A DNA stretch of 64,000 bases from SIG622 sp045652245. Its GTDB lineage: Bacteria > Bacillota > Clostridia > Oscillospirales > CAG-382. Under the pieces are notes generated by a model. That model saw only the letters and a list, made by a program, of their open reading frames with translations, had not been told where the DNA came from and did not search any database. Positions 31,609-39,949 of the stretch are shown here, one piece after another; the first letter of the stretch is position 1, and the number at the start of each line of letters is the position of its first letter. The stretch is from positions 1-64,000 of the forward strand of contig JAZRTY010000033.1 of assembly GCA_045652245.1 (NCBI GenBank), written 5' to 3'. The position numbers and the translations under genes were made by a program.

Positions 31609-32613
31609 TTGAAAAAATTACTCGAGGTTAAAAATTTACATGTTAATATCAATTCCTCTCTTGGCATCGTTGAAGCAGTAAGAGATGTCAACTTTGATAT
31701 AAATTCCGGTGAAATTCTTGCAATAGTAGGAGAGTCAGGCAGCGGAAAAAGTGTTTTATGTAAATCACTAATGAAATTATTACCAAAAAACGCAAATATC
31801 GATAAAGGAAATATAATTGTTGACGGGAAAGACATAACAAATTATTCTGAAAGAACAATGAATAAGCTTCGTGGAATATTTTTTTCAATGATATTTCAAA
31901 ACCCTTCCACATCCTTAAATCCAACAATACCTGTTGGTGTACAATTAGCCAACGTAATCAGAATGCATAATAAAAATCTGTCCAAAAAAGAGGTTTACAA
32001 TTATTCCATAGAGCTTATGAAGCTTGTCGAAATAGATAATCCTCAGGAAAAATACAACCTGTACCCACATCAGTTTTCAGGTGGAATGTGTCAGCGACTG
32101 GCAATAGCGATTGCTCTTTCGGGAAGTCCCAGGTTGCTGATTGCAGATGAACCTACAACTGCCCTTGATATTACAATACAAACTCAGATTCTTCTTCTTT
32201 TGAAGAATTTAAAAAATAGGTTGAATACTTCCATAATACTCGTTACTCACGATCTTTTGGTTGCCGAAAAAATTGCTGACAGGGTTGCAATTATGTATGC
32301 CGGAAAAATTATTGAGATAGGAAATACGCAGGAGATTTTCAGGTCACCCGTTCACCCGTATACTATCGGACTTATAAATGCAATACCGAAATTTAAAAAT
32401 AGTAAAGAAAAGCTGTATACCATACCCGGTATGCCGCCATCTCTTATTAATCCTCCAAAAGGAGATGCTTTTGCTCAAAGAAACGTAAGTGCACTGAAAA
32501 TTGATTACCTTGAGCATCCACCAATGTTTAAGGTAACAGATACGCACTTCTCTGCAACATGGCTACTCGATGAAAGGTATAAGCAATACCATGCAGGTAG
32601 GTTATATGACTGA
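31609..32613 (+). CDS. ABC transporter ATPase, OppD/NikD type
   Basis: 334 residues. Walker A VGESGSGKSVLCKSL near residue 38, signature FSGGMCQRLAIAIAL near 160 and Walker B LLIADEPTTALDIT near 180. The C-terminal oligopeptide-transporter extension (RSPVHPYTIGLINAIPKF) is present, but the family's usual Cys-rich FeS-like tail is absent. Start taken at TTG 31609 behind GGTGGTGAG; the earlier TTG at 31585 lacks a ribosome site. Pairs with the OppF-like ATPase that overlaps its end. Confidence 0.88.
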   Translation: MKKLLEVKNLHVNINSSLGIVEAVRDVNFDINSGEILAIVGESGSGKSVLCKSLMKLLPKNANIDKGNIIVDGKDITNYSERTMNKLRGIFFSMIFQNPSTSLNPTIPVGVQLANVIRMHNKNLSKKEVYNYSIELMKLVEIDNPQEKYNLYPHQFSGGMCQRLAIAIALSGSPRLLIADEPTTALDITIQTQILLLLKNLKNRLNTSIILVTHDLLVAEKIADRVAIMYAGKIIEIGNTQEIFRSPVHPYTIGLINAIPKFKNSKEKLYTIPGMPPSLINPPKGDAFAQRNVSALKIDYLEHPPMFKVTDTHFSATWLLDERYKQYHAGRLYD

Positions 32614-33490
32614 ACCAATAATTCAAATAAACAATCTTACTCATTACTTTAAAGTTAACAATAACGAACCTTTTAAAGTCCTGGATGATATTTCCTTCGA
32701 CATTTATAAAGGTGAAATATTAGGACTTGTAGGTGAATCAGGCTCTGGTAAATCAACTCTTGCCCGTTGCCTTATGAATATATATACGCCCGCAAGCGGA
32801 AAAATCATCTATGATGGCATAGAAACGACAGATTGTAGGCAACGCAAAGCATTCAAAAGGCGTCTGCAAACTGAAAGACAAATTATTTTTCAGGATTCTG
32901 TATCGGCACTCAATCAACGAATGAAAATTGTTGACATTGTCAGCGAGCCTATGAGAATTCACAAAATTCAGCCACACGGTAATTCATATAATAACGAAGC
33001 CGAAATGCAACTTCGTTATGTTGGTATTGATGAAACAAATCTTTCAAAATTTCCTTACGAGCTTTCCGGAGGACAAAGACAAAGGGTTGCAATTGCACGT
33101 GCTCTTTCAACTAATCCAAAACTCCTTATCGCAGACGAACCCGTAGCTTCACTTGATGCTTCTGTTCAGGCTCAGATAATCAATTTATTTTCGCTTCTTA
33201 AAAACGAACACGGACTTTCGATACTGTTTATTGCTCATAATCTTGCAGTAGTTGAGTACCTGTGTGACAGAACAGGTGTTATGTACAAAGGAAGGCTTGT
33301 AGAGCTTGCACAAACCAATGTCTTATTCAACAATCCAATTCACCCATATACAAGAAAACTGATTGCTGCTTTTTCAGATTATCATGCAGATGTCAAATAT
33401 ACTGCTGCAGATGATTTTAATGAAAATACTGTTTCTAATTTTTCAAGCAAAATGACAGAAGCTGAACCGGGGCATTTTGTTCTGATATGA
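32606..33490 (+). CDS. ABC transporter ATPase, OppF/NikE type
   Basis: 294 residues. Walker A VGESGSGKSTLARCL near 43, signature LSGGQRQRVAIARAL near 155 and Walker B LLIADEPVASLDASVQ near 175, with the NPIHPYTRKLIAAF tail. The ATG at 32606 is preceded by AGGTAGG and overlaps the previous gene by eight bases. It and the OppD-like subunit form the hetero-dimeric motor of the importer. Confidence 0.9.
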   Translation: MTEPIIQINNLTHYFKVNNNEPFKVLDDISFDIYKGEILGLVGESGSGKSTLARCLMNIYTPASGKIIYDGIETTDCRQRKAFKRRLQTERQIIFQDSVSALNQRMKIVDIVSEPMRIHKIQPHGNSYNNEAEMQLRYVGIDETNLSKFPYELSGGQRQRVAIARALSTNPKLLIADEPVASLDASVQAQIINLFSLLKNEHGLSILFIAHNLAVVEYLCDRTGVMYKGRLVELAQTNVLFNNPIHPYTRKLIAAFSDYHADVKYTAADDFNENTVSNFSSKMTEAEPGHFVLI

Positions 33491-33503
33491 AAGGAGAATA
33501 ACT

Positions 33504-34520
33504 GTGTATAATAAAAATAATCCATTTTTATATTACGTAATAAAGTTAATTACTTTCATAATCAGTGTCCTTTTGCTTTCAACGGCAGTTTTCTATATTT
33601 CAAGATTGACTCCAAGCGATCCGCTTATGGCTTATTATGGCGACAGACTTGAAAAAATGACTACCGAAGAAAAAGAAATCGCAAGAGAGAAGTTAGGTCT
33701 TAATGATAGTATACATGTACAATATTTCAACTGGTTTAAGAATGCAATAAAGGGCAATTTCGGTTTATCCTACAAATACAAACAGAACGTATTAAATGTT
33801 ATCCTTCCCCGAATTCCGAATACTATTGTTCTTGGTGTTACAAGTTTTATTCTAATTTTTATTATCGCACTGTTTGTCGGAATATTTTGTGCATTATATG
33901 AGGATAGCTTTATAGACATATTGCTTAATAAGCTCGGAACCTTTTTAAGCTGTGTTCCCGAATTCTGGCTATCTTTGTTCTTAATTTTTATTTTTGGCGT
34001 TGCATTAAATCTACTGCCGGTAAGTGGAGCATATTCAATAGGCAAGGAAGCTGACATCCTTAACAGAATTTTACATTTAATTTTACCGATAACAGTTGTA
34101 ATTACCGGTCATTTGTGGTATTATGCATATATCGTAAGAAACAAAATTATTGATGAATTCAGTTCGGACTATGTTCTTCTTGCGAAATCTTGTGGTGTTC
34201 CGAAAGGAAAGCTTGTATTTTCTCACATCCTTCGAAATATTTTTCCGTCATATATCAGCATTATGGCAATATCTGTTCCGCATATAATTGGTGGCACTTA
34301 TATTGTTGAAACGGTTTTCAGTTACCCGGGAATCGGTACTCTTGCATTTGAAAGTGCGAAGATGTCAGATTACAACCTACTTATGCTTTTATGTATAATG
34401 ACAGGAATTTGTGTTATTTTTTTCAGTATTGTAGGGCAGATAATAAACGAAAGACTGGATCCACGCTTAAAAGCTAAGGAAGCTGTAATAGTCGGGAAGG
34501 TAGAGGACCATGACAGATAA
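33504..34520 (+). CDS. ABC transporter permease, OppB/NikB type
   Basis: 338 residues, six membrane helices, starting with GTG behind AAGGAGA. The N-terminal extension SRLTPSDPLMAYYGDRLEKMT...REKLGLNDSIHVQYFNWFKNAIKGNFG is characteristic of the B-subunit of oligopeptide/nickel importers, as is the EAA loop (YVLLAKSCGVPKGKLVFSHILRNIFP, about 220-245). It overlaps the next permease by 11 bases. Confidence 0.9.
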   Translation: MYNKNNPFLYYVIKLITFIISVLLLSTAVFYISRLTPSDPLMAYYGDRLEKMTTEEKEIAREKLGLNDSIHVQYFNWFKNAIKGNFGLSYKYKQNVLNVILPRIPNTIVLGVTSFILIFIIALFVGIFCALYEDSFIDILLNKLGTFLSCVPEFWLSLFLIFIFGVALNLLPVSGAYSIGKEADILNRILHLILPITVVITGHLWYYAYIVRNKIIDEFSSDYVLLAKSCGVPKGKLVFSHILRNIFPSYISIMAISVPHIIGGTYIVETVFSYPGIGTLAFESAKMSDYNLLMLLCIMTGICVIFFSIVGQIINERLDPRLKAKEAVIVGKVEDHDR

Positions 34521-35397
34521 AGAATTGTTTAAGGTAGTTGGTATTCAAAAACAGGATACCGTACATCTGTTACCTATAAAAAACACTAAAAGGTTACCTG
34601 TTTTCTCAATAACAATTTTATCTCTGATTGTATTTCTTTGTCTGTTTTCTGAGCTTTTTATGAGTAATTCTCCCTCATTTCTGAATTTAGAAAAGTGTTT
34701 TATTGCACCCTGTCGTGAATTTATATTTGGTACCGATTCATTGGGAAGGGATATATTTTCCTGTATTCTGTATGGAGGCAGGATTTCACTGATGATTGGG
34801 GTAATATCAACTCTTATTTCAACCTTTATTGCAATAAGTTATGGTTCTATCTGTGGAGTTGCTTCCAAAACTGTTGATACTATACTCACACGAATTATGG
34901 AAATATTTTTTAGTGTTCCATCACTTCTTATTACAATTTTTGTTCAGGCAATTATCGGGGAAGTAAGTATTATTTCGATTTCAGTTGCCATTGGGATTGT
35001 TTCCTGGTGCGATATGGCTAAAATTATAAGGACCGAAGTGCAAAAAATATACAGAAGTGAGTTTGTAATTGCTTCAAGATGTGTGGGTGGTGGATTTTTT
35101 CATATTCTTATAAGACATCTTCTACCAAATTATATTTCCTCCATAACCTTTATGATAATTATGAATGTAAAAAACGCAATAATCGCTGAATCCACACTTA
35201 GCTTTATGGGAATAGGCCTGCCCATAGAAATTATTTCATGGGGAAGTATGCTTTCTCTTGCACAGGAGTCGTTGTTGACCGGTGCATGGTGGATTATAAT
35301 AATACCGGGTGTTTTTATAGTATCGGTTATTATGTGTCTTACAAGTATTGCGAATTATTTAAAGAAAATTCTCATCGGTAAACAGAATAATATGTAA
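34510..35397 (+). CDS. ABC transporter permease, OppC/NikC type
   Basis: 295 residues, six helices. FGTDSLGRDIFSCILYGGRISLMIG (about 75-99) and the EAA loop (SEFVIASRCVGGGFFHILIRHLLPN, about 182-206) identify the C-subunit. Together with the other four proteins it completes an importer in the lar transcriptional unit. A gap of only 12 bases to rlmD suggests that rlmD is read from the same message. Confidence 0.9.
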   Translation: MTDKELFKVVGIQKQDTVHLLPIKNTKRLPVFSITILSLIVFLCLFSELFMSNSPSFLNLEKCFIAPCREFIFGTDSLGRDIFSCILYGGRISLMIGVISTLISTFIAISYGSICGVASKTVDTILTRIMEIFFSVPSLLITIFVQAIIGEVSIISISVAIGIVSWCDMAKIIRTEVQKIYRSEFVIASRCVGGGFFHILIRHLLPNYISSITFMIIMNVKNAIIAESTLSFMGIGLPIEIISWGSMLSLAQESLLTGAWWIIIIPGVFIVSVIMCLTSIANYLKKILIGKQNNM

Positions 35398-35409
35398 ATT
35401 CGAGGTAAT

Positions 35410-37053
35410 ATGGCTATTTATAAGAAAAATGATGTATTAAATCTGACAATTGAAGATTTATGTGGTAACGGGAATGCCCTCGCACGAGATGAGCAGGGTT
35501 ATGTGATATTCGTTAAAAATGGTGTAACAGGCGACAGAGCTAAGGCTAAAATTATAAAGGTTACGAAGAATTATTCTGTAGCAATAATTGATGAAATTAT
35601 TGAAAAGTCGCCCTTGCGTATAGCAGAAGAATGCGAATTTTCTCAAAAATGTGGCGGTTGTATTTTTCAAAATATTTCATATGAGGCAGAGTGTGAATTC
35701 AAAAGGAAAACTATTGATAATGACATAAAGAGAATTGCAGGACTTGAGCTTCGTACGTCAGCATTTTATCCGTCAGACAGTATCTGCGAATACAGAAATA
35801 AGGCAAGTTATCCTGTTTCAACCGACGTTCAAGGGAAAATGATTTCAGGCTTTTATGCAAGAAATTCACATAGAATCTGTGAACACGATAAATGCCTTAT
35901 TGGTAAGGATTATTTTGTAAAGGTGCGTGATTTTGTAATTGATTTCTGTAACAAAAATCACATTCCGGCGTATAGTGAGGAGACAGGGAAGGGGTTACTT
36001 CGTCACATCTATATAAGATGTACAGAAAATGACAAGTTTTCGTTAACACTTGTTATTAACGAAAATAAATTTGTAAGCACAAATGTCGAGCTGGAATTTG
36101 TTACGGTATTTACCGAAGCTTTTTCGGATTGTGTGACTATATTACTGAACACAAATAAAGATGTTACCAACGCAATACTTGGTGAAACCTGGCGAACAAT
36201 TTACGGCGATGGATATATCTATGACGAATTACTCGGAAATAAATTCAGAATTTCACCTGCTTCCTTTTATCAGGTTAATAAAAAGCAAGCCGAAAAGCTG
36301 TATAGTTTAGCAGGTGAATTTGCAAATATTCAGGAGAATCAAACAATTCTCGATTTGTATTGCGGTACGGGGACTATCGGAATATGTCTTGCAAGGGAAA
36401 ACTGCAAATTGTATGGTGTTGATATATCGGAAGAAGCGATAATTGATGCAAAGTACAATGCTGAAATTAACGATGTAAGCGGAGAATTTATAGCGCTTGC
36501 TGCAGGTGAAGCACTTAACTCTGAAAGAATTAAAGACTTAAAGCCGGATGTTATAATAATAGACCCTCCTCGCAAGGGTTGTGGAGAAATAGCTGTCGAA
36601 AGAATTGCGTCACTGAATGCAGAAAGAATAGTATATATATCTTGCGATCCTGCAACACTTGCAAGAGATTTAAAGCAGTTCGATGAGCTTGGTTATAAGG
36701 CTACCGATGCAGTTGGAGTTGATATGTTTCCGAGAACGGGGCATGTGGAGACTGTAATCCTTTTAAGTCGGAAAGATGTCTACGAGCGAATCAAGTTCGA
36801 TGTGAATGTTGAGGACCTGCAAGGCAGAGCATCATCCACTGCCACCTATTCCGAGATAAAGGCATACATCTTGGAGAAATACGGTCTGAAGGTTTCCTCT
36901 CTGTACATTGCCCAGATAAAGGACAAGTGCGGATTTGAGAAACGAGACAATTACAACATTGGTGAGGGCAAGAGCAAAGAGTTGATTTGCCCACCAGAAA
37001 AAGAACAGGCAATCATGGATGCATTCAGACATTTCGGGATGCTGAGAGATTAA
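35410..37053 (+). CDS. rlmD: 23S rRNA (uracil-C5) methyltransferase with element-supplied C-terminus
   Basis: 547 residues. TRAM domain (about 1-65), 4Fe-4S cysteines 75, 81 and 84 (CEFSQKCGGC), SAM motif LDLYCGTGTIGICLA (about 313-327), DPPRKGC near 391 and catalytic Cys412 in YISCDPATLARD. The conserved methyltransferase ends with GHVETVILLSR at about 454. The remaining 93 residues (ERIKFDVNVEDLQ ... AFRHFGMLRD) are a separate helical tail with different codon use, contributed by the mobile element that starts here. The enzyme should stay active. This gene's 3' end is a known integration hotspot (rumA). Confidence 0.93.
   Translation: MAIYKKNDVLNLTIEDLCGNGNALARDEQGYVIFVKNGVTGDRAKAKIIKVTKNYSVAIIDEIIEKSPLRIAEECEFSQKCGGCIFQNISYEAECEFKRKTIDNDIKRIAGLELRTSAFYPSDSICEYRNKASYPVSTDVQGKMISGFYARNSHRICEHDKCLIGKDYFVKVRDFVIDFCNKNHIPAYSEETGKGLLRHIYIRCTENDKFSLTLVINENKFVSTNVELEFVTVFTEAFSDCVTILLNTNKDVTNAILGETWRTIYGDGYIYDELLGNKFRISPASFYQVNKKQAEKLYSLAGEFANIQENQTILDLYCGTGTIGICLARENCKLYGVDISEEAIIDAKYNAEINDVSGEFIALAAGEALNSERIKDLKPDVIIIDPPRKGCGEIAVERIASLNAERIVYISCDPATLARDLKQFDELGYKATDAVGVDMFPRTGHVETVILLSRKDVYERIKFDVNVEDLQGRASSTATYSEIKAYILEKYGLKVSSLYIAQIKDKCGFEKRDNYNIGEGKSKELICPPEKEQAIMDAFRHFGMLRD
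36742..36760 (+). repeat. attL region of the rlmD-integrated element
   Basis: CATGTGGAGACTGTAATCC encodes HVETVI. Native rlmD codons are on the left and element codons on the right. The partner junction at 45181 reads GAGAGCTGTGTA. They share GAG and CTGT, with a crossover within a few bases. Confidence 0.6.
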
Positions 37054-37061
37054 AACAAGAG

Positions 37062-37084
37062 AGGCAGGACCTGCGGGTCCTGCC
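37062..37084. terminator. Bidirectional terminator
   Basis: GGCAGGACC and GGTCCTGCC form a perfect 9-bp stem over three bases, between the new rlmD end and the convergent surface protein gene. The GCAGGACC/GGTCCTGC arms recur in the terminator at 43022. Confidence 0.8.
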
Positions 37085-37116
37085 TTCACTGTTTATAAAA
37101 ATTTGCTCATAAGGTT

Positions 37117-37770
37117 TTATTCGATTGGTCTATAATTGGATGTAGAAATGTCCCATGTCTTCCACTCAGTGTCTCCTATCGGGGTTGTCACTGATGGAAT
37201 ATAGCGGGATGCCTCAGTTCCAGATGCTATGAATTTATCTTTAGTTGGATTCATAAAATAGGTCCAGTTAGGAAGAGTATATCCATTTACTATATCCCTA
37301 AATCCTTTTACTACTATATAACCATCTGTATTATACTCACTCTCCAACCATTCTCCCCAAGTCATGTCATTTTCATAGTAATAATCAACACCGTCAAGAG
37401 TCATTGTTTTTAATGCAATGCCACAATACTCACAGGCACCATTTGTTACTTTGTGCTGTGCCGATGTTTCCTCGCTGTATGACTTGTTGCAGAGTTTGCA
37501 AGTATAAGTAGTTGTGCCTGTCGTTGTACAGTTGGCAGTTGTTGATGTGACCTCGTAATCGTGGTCACATGATTCAAACTCTTGGCGGTCTATATTGATA
37601 AGACCTGTGCTGTTCAAAGCATTCTGGTTGACATCAAAAAGTCCTTGTGTGGTTGATTTCACGGCATCTGCCACAAATGTACCAAATGGTGTTGCAAGTG
37701 CCAACATAACTGCAAGAACAAGAACACATATCACAATCCATCCATAATTGCTTAAAGTCTCTTTATCCAT
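37117..37770 (-). CDS. Membrane-anchored cysteine-pair surface protein
   Basis: 217 residues. One hydrophobic segment near the N-terminus (LSNYGWIVICVLVLAVMLALATPFG, residues about 6-30) preceded by only four residues, a pilin-like or type-III signal-anchor arrangement. The exported part has a module with Cys and His, CDHDYEVTSTTANC ... YTCKLCNKSYSEE ... CEYCG (about 68-120), resembling small repeated zinc-ribbon-like surface modules in gut Firmicutes. The last 90 residues are aromatic-rich and unassigned. As an element-borne gene it may act in cell contact, exclusion or adhesion; this is speculative. Confidence 0.65.
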   Translation of the reverse strand: MDKETLSNYGWIVICVLVLAVMLALATPFGTFVADAVKSTTQGLFDVNQNALNSTGLINIDRQEFESCDHDYEVTSTTANCTTTGTTTYTCKLCNKSYSEETSAQHKVTNGACEYCGIALKTMTLDGVDYYYENDMTWGEWLESEYNTDGYIVVKGFRDIVNGYTLPNWTYFMNPTKDKFIASGTEASRYIPSVTTPIGDTEWKTWDISTSNYRPIE

Positions 37771-37831
37771 GTTAGAATCCTCCTTGTTTTTATTTGTAAT
37801 TTAAGTTTGAGGTTTTATAAATTCCCTCATA

Positions 37832-38281
37832 TCATTTTTCGTTTTGCTCGGTATTTTCATCATCCTTAGCATAGAGATTCAGAGTGTTATAGTAGTTTAT
37901 AATCATTCTGCGCTTGTTCTCGTTGCCTTTGACAATGTACTTTGGATTGACTTGATATACTCCACTATGGATTTTTCTGAGAAAGTCATTTTTCAACAGT
38001 GTCCTAAAAGCGGTAGCAACGGTTTTTTCCGAGATTCCAGTTTTCTTGGCAACCTCTCCATATGTACCGATAAATGTATTGTCACTCTGTTTGATGTGCT
38101 GCATGATGTAAAGAACAACATCCAACTGCTTACTGTTTGAAATGATTCCCATAATGGTGAGAATATCGCTCAACCAGATTTTCCAGAAGTTCTGGCTTGA
38201 AACCTCTTTGTCAATCACGAGGTCCATGACCTCGCCTGTCTCACGGTTAATTGCATATGCATCTTGATATTTTCGGCTCAT
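37832..38281 (-). CDS. RepL-type plasmid replication protein
   Basis: 149 residues. The central winged helix GTYGEVAKKTGISEKTVATAFRTLLKNDFLRKIHSGVYQVNP (about 70-112) and the N-terminal block SSQNFWKIWLSDILTIMGIISNSKQLDVVLYIMQHI match Firmicute RepL proteins of small rolling-circle-type plasmids. Presence in an integrated element suggests the excised circle can replicate, which would stabilise it during transfer. Inverted AGGTAAAAT repeats lie about 90-150 bases upstream of its start, probably the origin or autorepression site. Confidence 0.85.
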   Translation of the reverse strand: MSRKYQDAYAINRETGEVMDLVIDKEVSSQNFWKIWLSDILTIMGIISNSKQLDVVLYIMQHIKQSDNTFIGTYGEVAKKTGISEKTVATAFRTLLKNDFLRKIHSGVYQVNPKYIVKGNENKRRMIINYYNTLNLYAKDDENTEQNEK

Positions 38282-38374
38282 CCTCCTTTGTCCTCCTTTC
38301 CATTGTATTTATCGTGTGGTTTTCAACTGCTCCATGGTAAATATGATGGAAAGGTTTTTTATTTGAGCGAAAAT

Positions 38375-38436
38375 AGGTAAAAATTTTGCCCCTAAACAAG
38401 TAAGATTTTACCTGAAGAGAGGTAATATTTTACCTG
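38375..38436. repeat. AGGTAAAAT inverted repeats upstream of repL
   Basis: Three related sites: AGGTAAAAATT at 38375, GTAAGATTTTACCT at 38401 and the palindrome AGGTAATATTTTACCT at 38421. Positions and sequence suggest a RepL-binding origin or operator. Confidence 0.65.
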
Positions 38437-38560
38437 TAGCAAAAGTGTCAAAAATCACTGTGCTATATGGGTTTTTCAGTGTTTTCGGAAGTTGCTCCCT
38501 CTCTTCTTATATTCAATACCGATATTTTTCCTGTAACGTTCGGACAGATAGAAAAGAAAA

Positions 38561-38594
38561 GCAAATGCCAAGGGTAACGGCGACTGGCATTTGC
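38561..38594. repeat. Perfect 10-bp hairpin, origin-like
   Basis: GCAAATGCCA and TGGCATTTGC around a 14-base loop. No T-run follows, so a replication-origin structure is more likely than a terminator. Confidence 0.5.
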
Positions 38595-38791
38595 GAAACA
38601 GCAGGTTTTGCAAAATAGTTATGAGAGGATTTTTAAGTTTTGGCATCTGAGCATGCTTCGCCCTGGTACCATGCTTCTTTTTGTTTTTCTGCTCGTGTAT
38701 GTGGCGAGAAGATTCTAAACATGCAGTGGGGTTTTCTTTTCCACGAGTTGCCGGCAATCTGCCACAAGATGTTCCTGTGTGTTTTTTATTG

Positions 38792-38820
38792 CGGACCGTT
38801 TTGTAAAACGGTCCGTTTTA
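38792..38820 (+). terminator. Rightward terminator with no assigned gene
   Basis: CGGACCGTTTT and AAAACGGTCCG pair over two bases, followed by TTTTA. A short untranslated RNA reading rightward through 38600-38790 could end here. Confidence 0.6.
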
Positions 38821-38856
38821 GTTTGTTAGTTATTACGGCGGCAATCCAAAAAGAAA

Positions 38857-38879
38857 GAAAGGACCGAGACGGTCCTTTC
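38857..38879 (-). terminator. Terminator of the RHH gene
   Basis: AAAGGACCG / CGGTCCTTT stem over three bases, leftward followed by CTTTC. Directly beyond the stop at 38885. Confidence 0.7.
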
Positions 38880-38884
38880 GTGGT

Positions 38885-39214
38885 TTAGGTATGTGACGAG
38901 GTGTCGAGTAGGTTCTTCAATCTGTTTCGTTCCTCCGCAAGATGCTGATAGAGTGCAAACGGTTTAATCTTGGCACCACCGCTTTCAGCGTCAGTAAGAA
39001 ACTGATTTATTGCCTCATAGTGTTTTTTGGTTGCTTCAATATCAAGGGCTGGACCTGCAGTGGTCTGGTCCTTTTTTCGTTTGGGCATTGGGTATTTTTT
39101 AGTCAACACGGTCATAACCAACTGATTAACAGAAGTATCTTTTTCATCAGCAATCGTTTTTAGATGCTCAATGTAATCCTCTTCGCAGTAAATGCGAAAA
39201 TCCTTTTTTGCCAT
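38885..39214 (-). CDS. RHH relaxosome accessory protein (MobC-like)
   Basis: 109 residues. The N-terminus DFRIYCEEDYIEHLKTIADEKDTSVNQLVMTVLTKKYP is a ribbon-helix-helix DNA-binding unit; the C-terminal half is helical and charged. Size, fold and location (divergent from the relaxase across a hairpin-rich region) fit a MobC-type accessory protein that opens oriT for nicking. Start at 39214 follows GGAGCG; longer frames run into the structured region. Confidence 0.72.
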   Translation of the reverse strand: MAKKDFRIYCEEDYIEHLKTIADEKDTSVNQLVMTVLTKKYPMPKRKKDQTTAGPALDIEATKKHYEAINQFLTDAESGGAKIKPFALYQHLAEERNRLKNLLDTSSHT

Positions 39215-39949
39215 AAGATTCGCTCCTTTCGTATTGCCGTAAGAGTGCCTAAAAGCGGTACGGCGGTTTTTGGCATGGCGGTTTAGGATATGATGCCTAA
39301 ACCGCTGCGAGTGCATCAAGGTGCAACTCGGTCAAAGCAAGTATGGTGTTTTTGACTTTTCAAAGTCAAAATCCCATGCTTGCTCATTAGGACATAATTG
39401 CCACGAAGTTTTGGCGAACACCGCCTAAACGAGTTAGGCAATTTGTCCTAACAAAAGAGACAGCAATACACCAACTCAAAAGGTGTATTACACTGTTTCT
39501 TTTGGATGGGGATTTTTAAGGGGCGAAGCACCTTAAACCAGTTCCAAGGCGGCGCCTTGGCTCACGACTTTACAGCGTAAAGGGGAGTGAGTCCTTTTTC
39601 ATCTGAAAACGGGCGAAATACATCATACTGTATTTGTCCGTTCAGATGGAAAGGCCGGAAACAAATCTGCGACACCAAAAGGGGCGACAGATTTTTTCTG
39701 GAGTTTTTGCGAAATGAGAAAACAGCGCAATCACTTGCGGTGTTTTGGAATGTAGAAAAAACGGTTTGTGAGTGAAGAAAATTGTTACAGCAATTTTTGG
39801 AACGAGCAAACAAGGCAGAACCGCAGTTCTGCCAGGATATGCCCAAGGATTTTTACAGAAATCGTTGGAGCATATCCAGAGATTTTCACAAAATTGTTAT
39901 GAGGCAATTTTGTAAAATCTCCAACCCCAAAAAGAAAGGAGGAATCATC
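39215..39949. other. oriT / origin-like non-coding region with nested inverted repeats
   Basis: 735 bases between the divergent RHH and relaxase genes. Inverted repeats: GCGGTTTAGG/CCTAAACCGC (39278-39305); nested GCAAGTATGG ... TTTTGACTTT/AAAGTCAAAA ... CCATGCTTGC (39337-39383); TTAGGACATAATTGCC with GGCAATTTGTCCTAA (39388-39451); AATACACC/GGTGTATT (39466-39489); CCAAGGC/GCCTTGG (39544-39560); CATCTGAA ... TTCAGATG with long imperfect inner pairing (39600-39648). Such density next to mob genes marks the likely nick site. The exact nic base cannot be assigned. Confidence 0.65.
39337..39383. repeat. Nested double hairpin, oriT candidate
   Basis: Outer 10-bp arms (GCAAGTATGG with CCATGCTTGC, one G-U) enclose a perfect inner 10-bp hairpin TTTTGACTTT-TC-AAAGTCAAAA. 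Confidence 0.6.

Larger units (their letters stand above)
38282..38884. other. Non-coding region upstream of repL with iterons and hairpins
   Basis: Six hundred bases without a convincing protein. Contains the AGGTAAAAT repeats (38375-38435), a perfect 10-bp hairpin GCAAATGCCA / TGGCATTTGC (38561-38594) and two strong terminators (38792-38820, 38858-38878). A 93-codon leftward frame at 38476-38757 has unusual composition and no ribosome site, so I do not call it. Confidence 0.6.

Noticed and set aside
38476..38757. 93-codon leftward frame in the repL upstream region
   Set aside because: No ribosome site, low-complexity basic composition, and overlaps origin-like hairpins.
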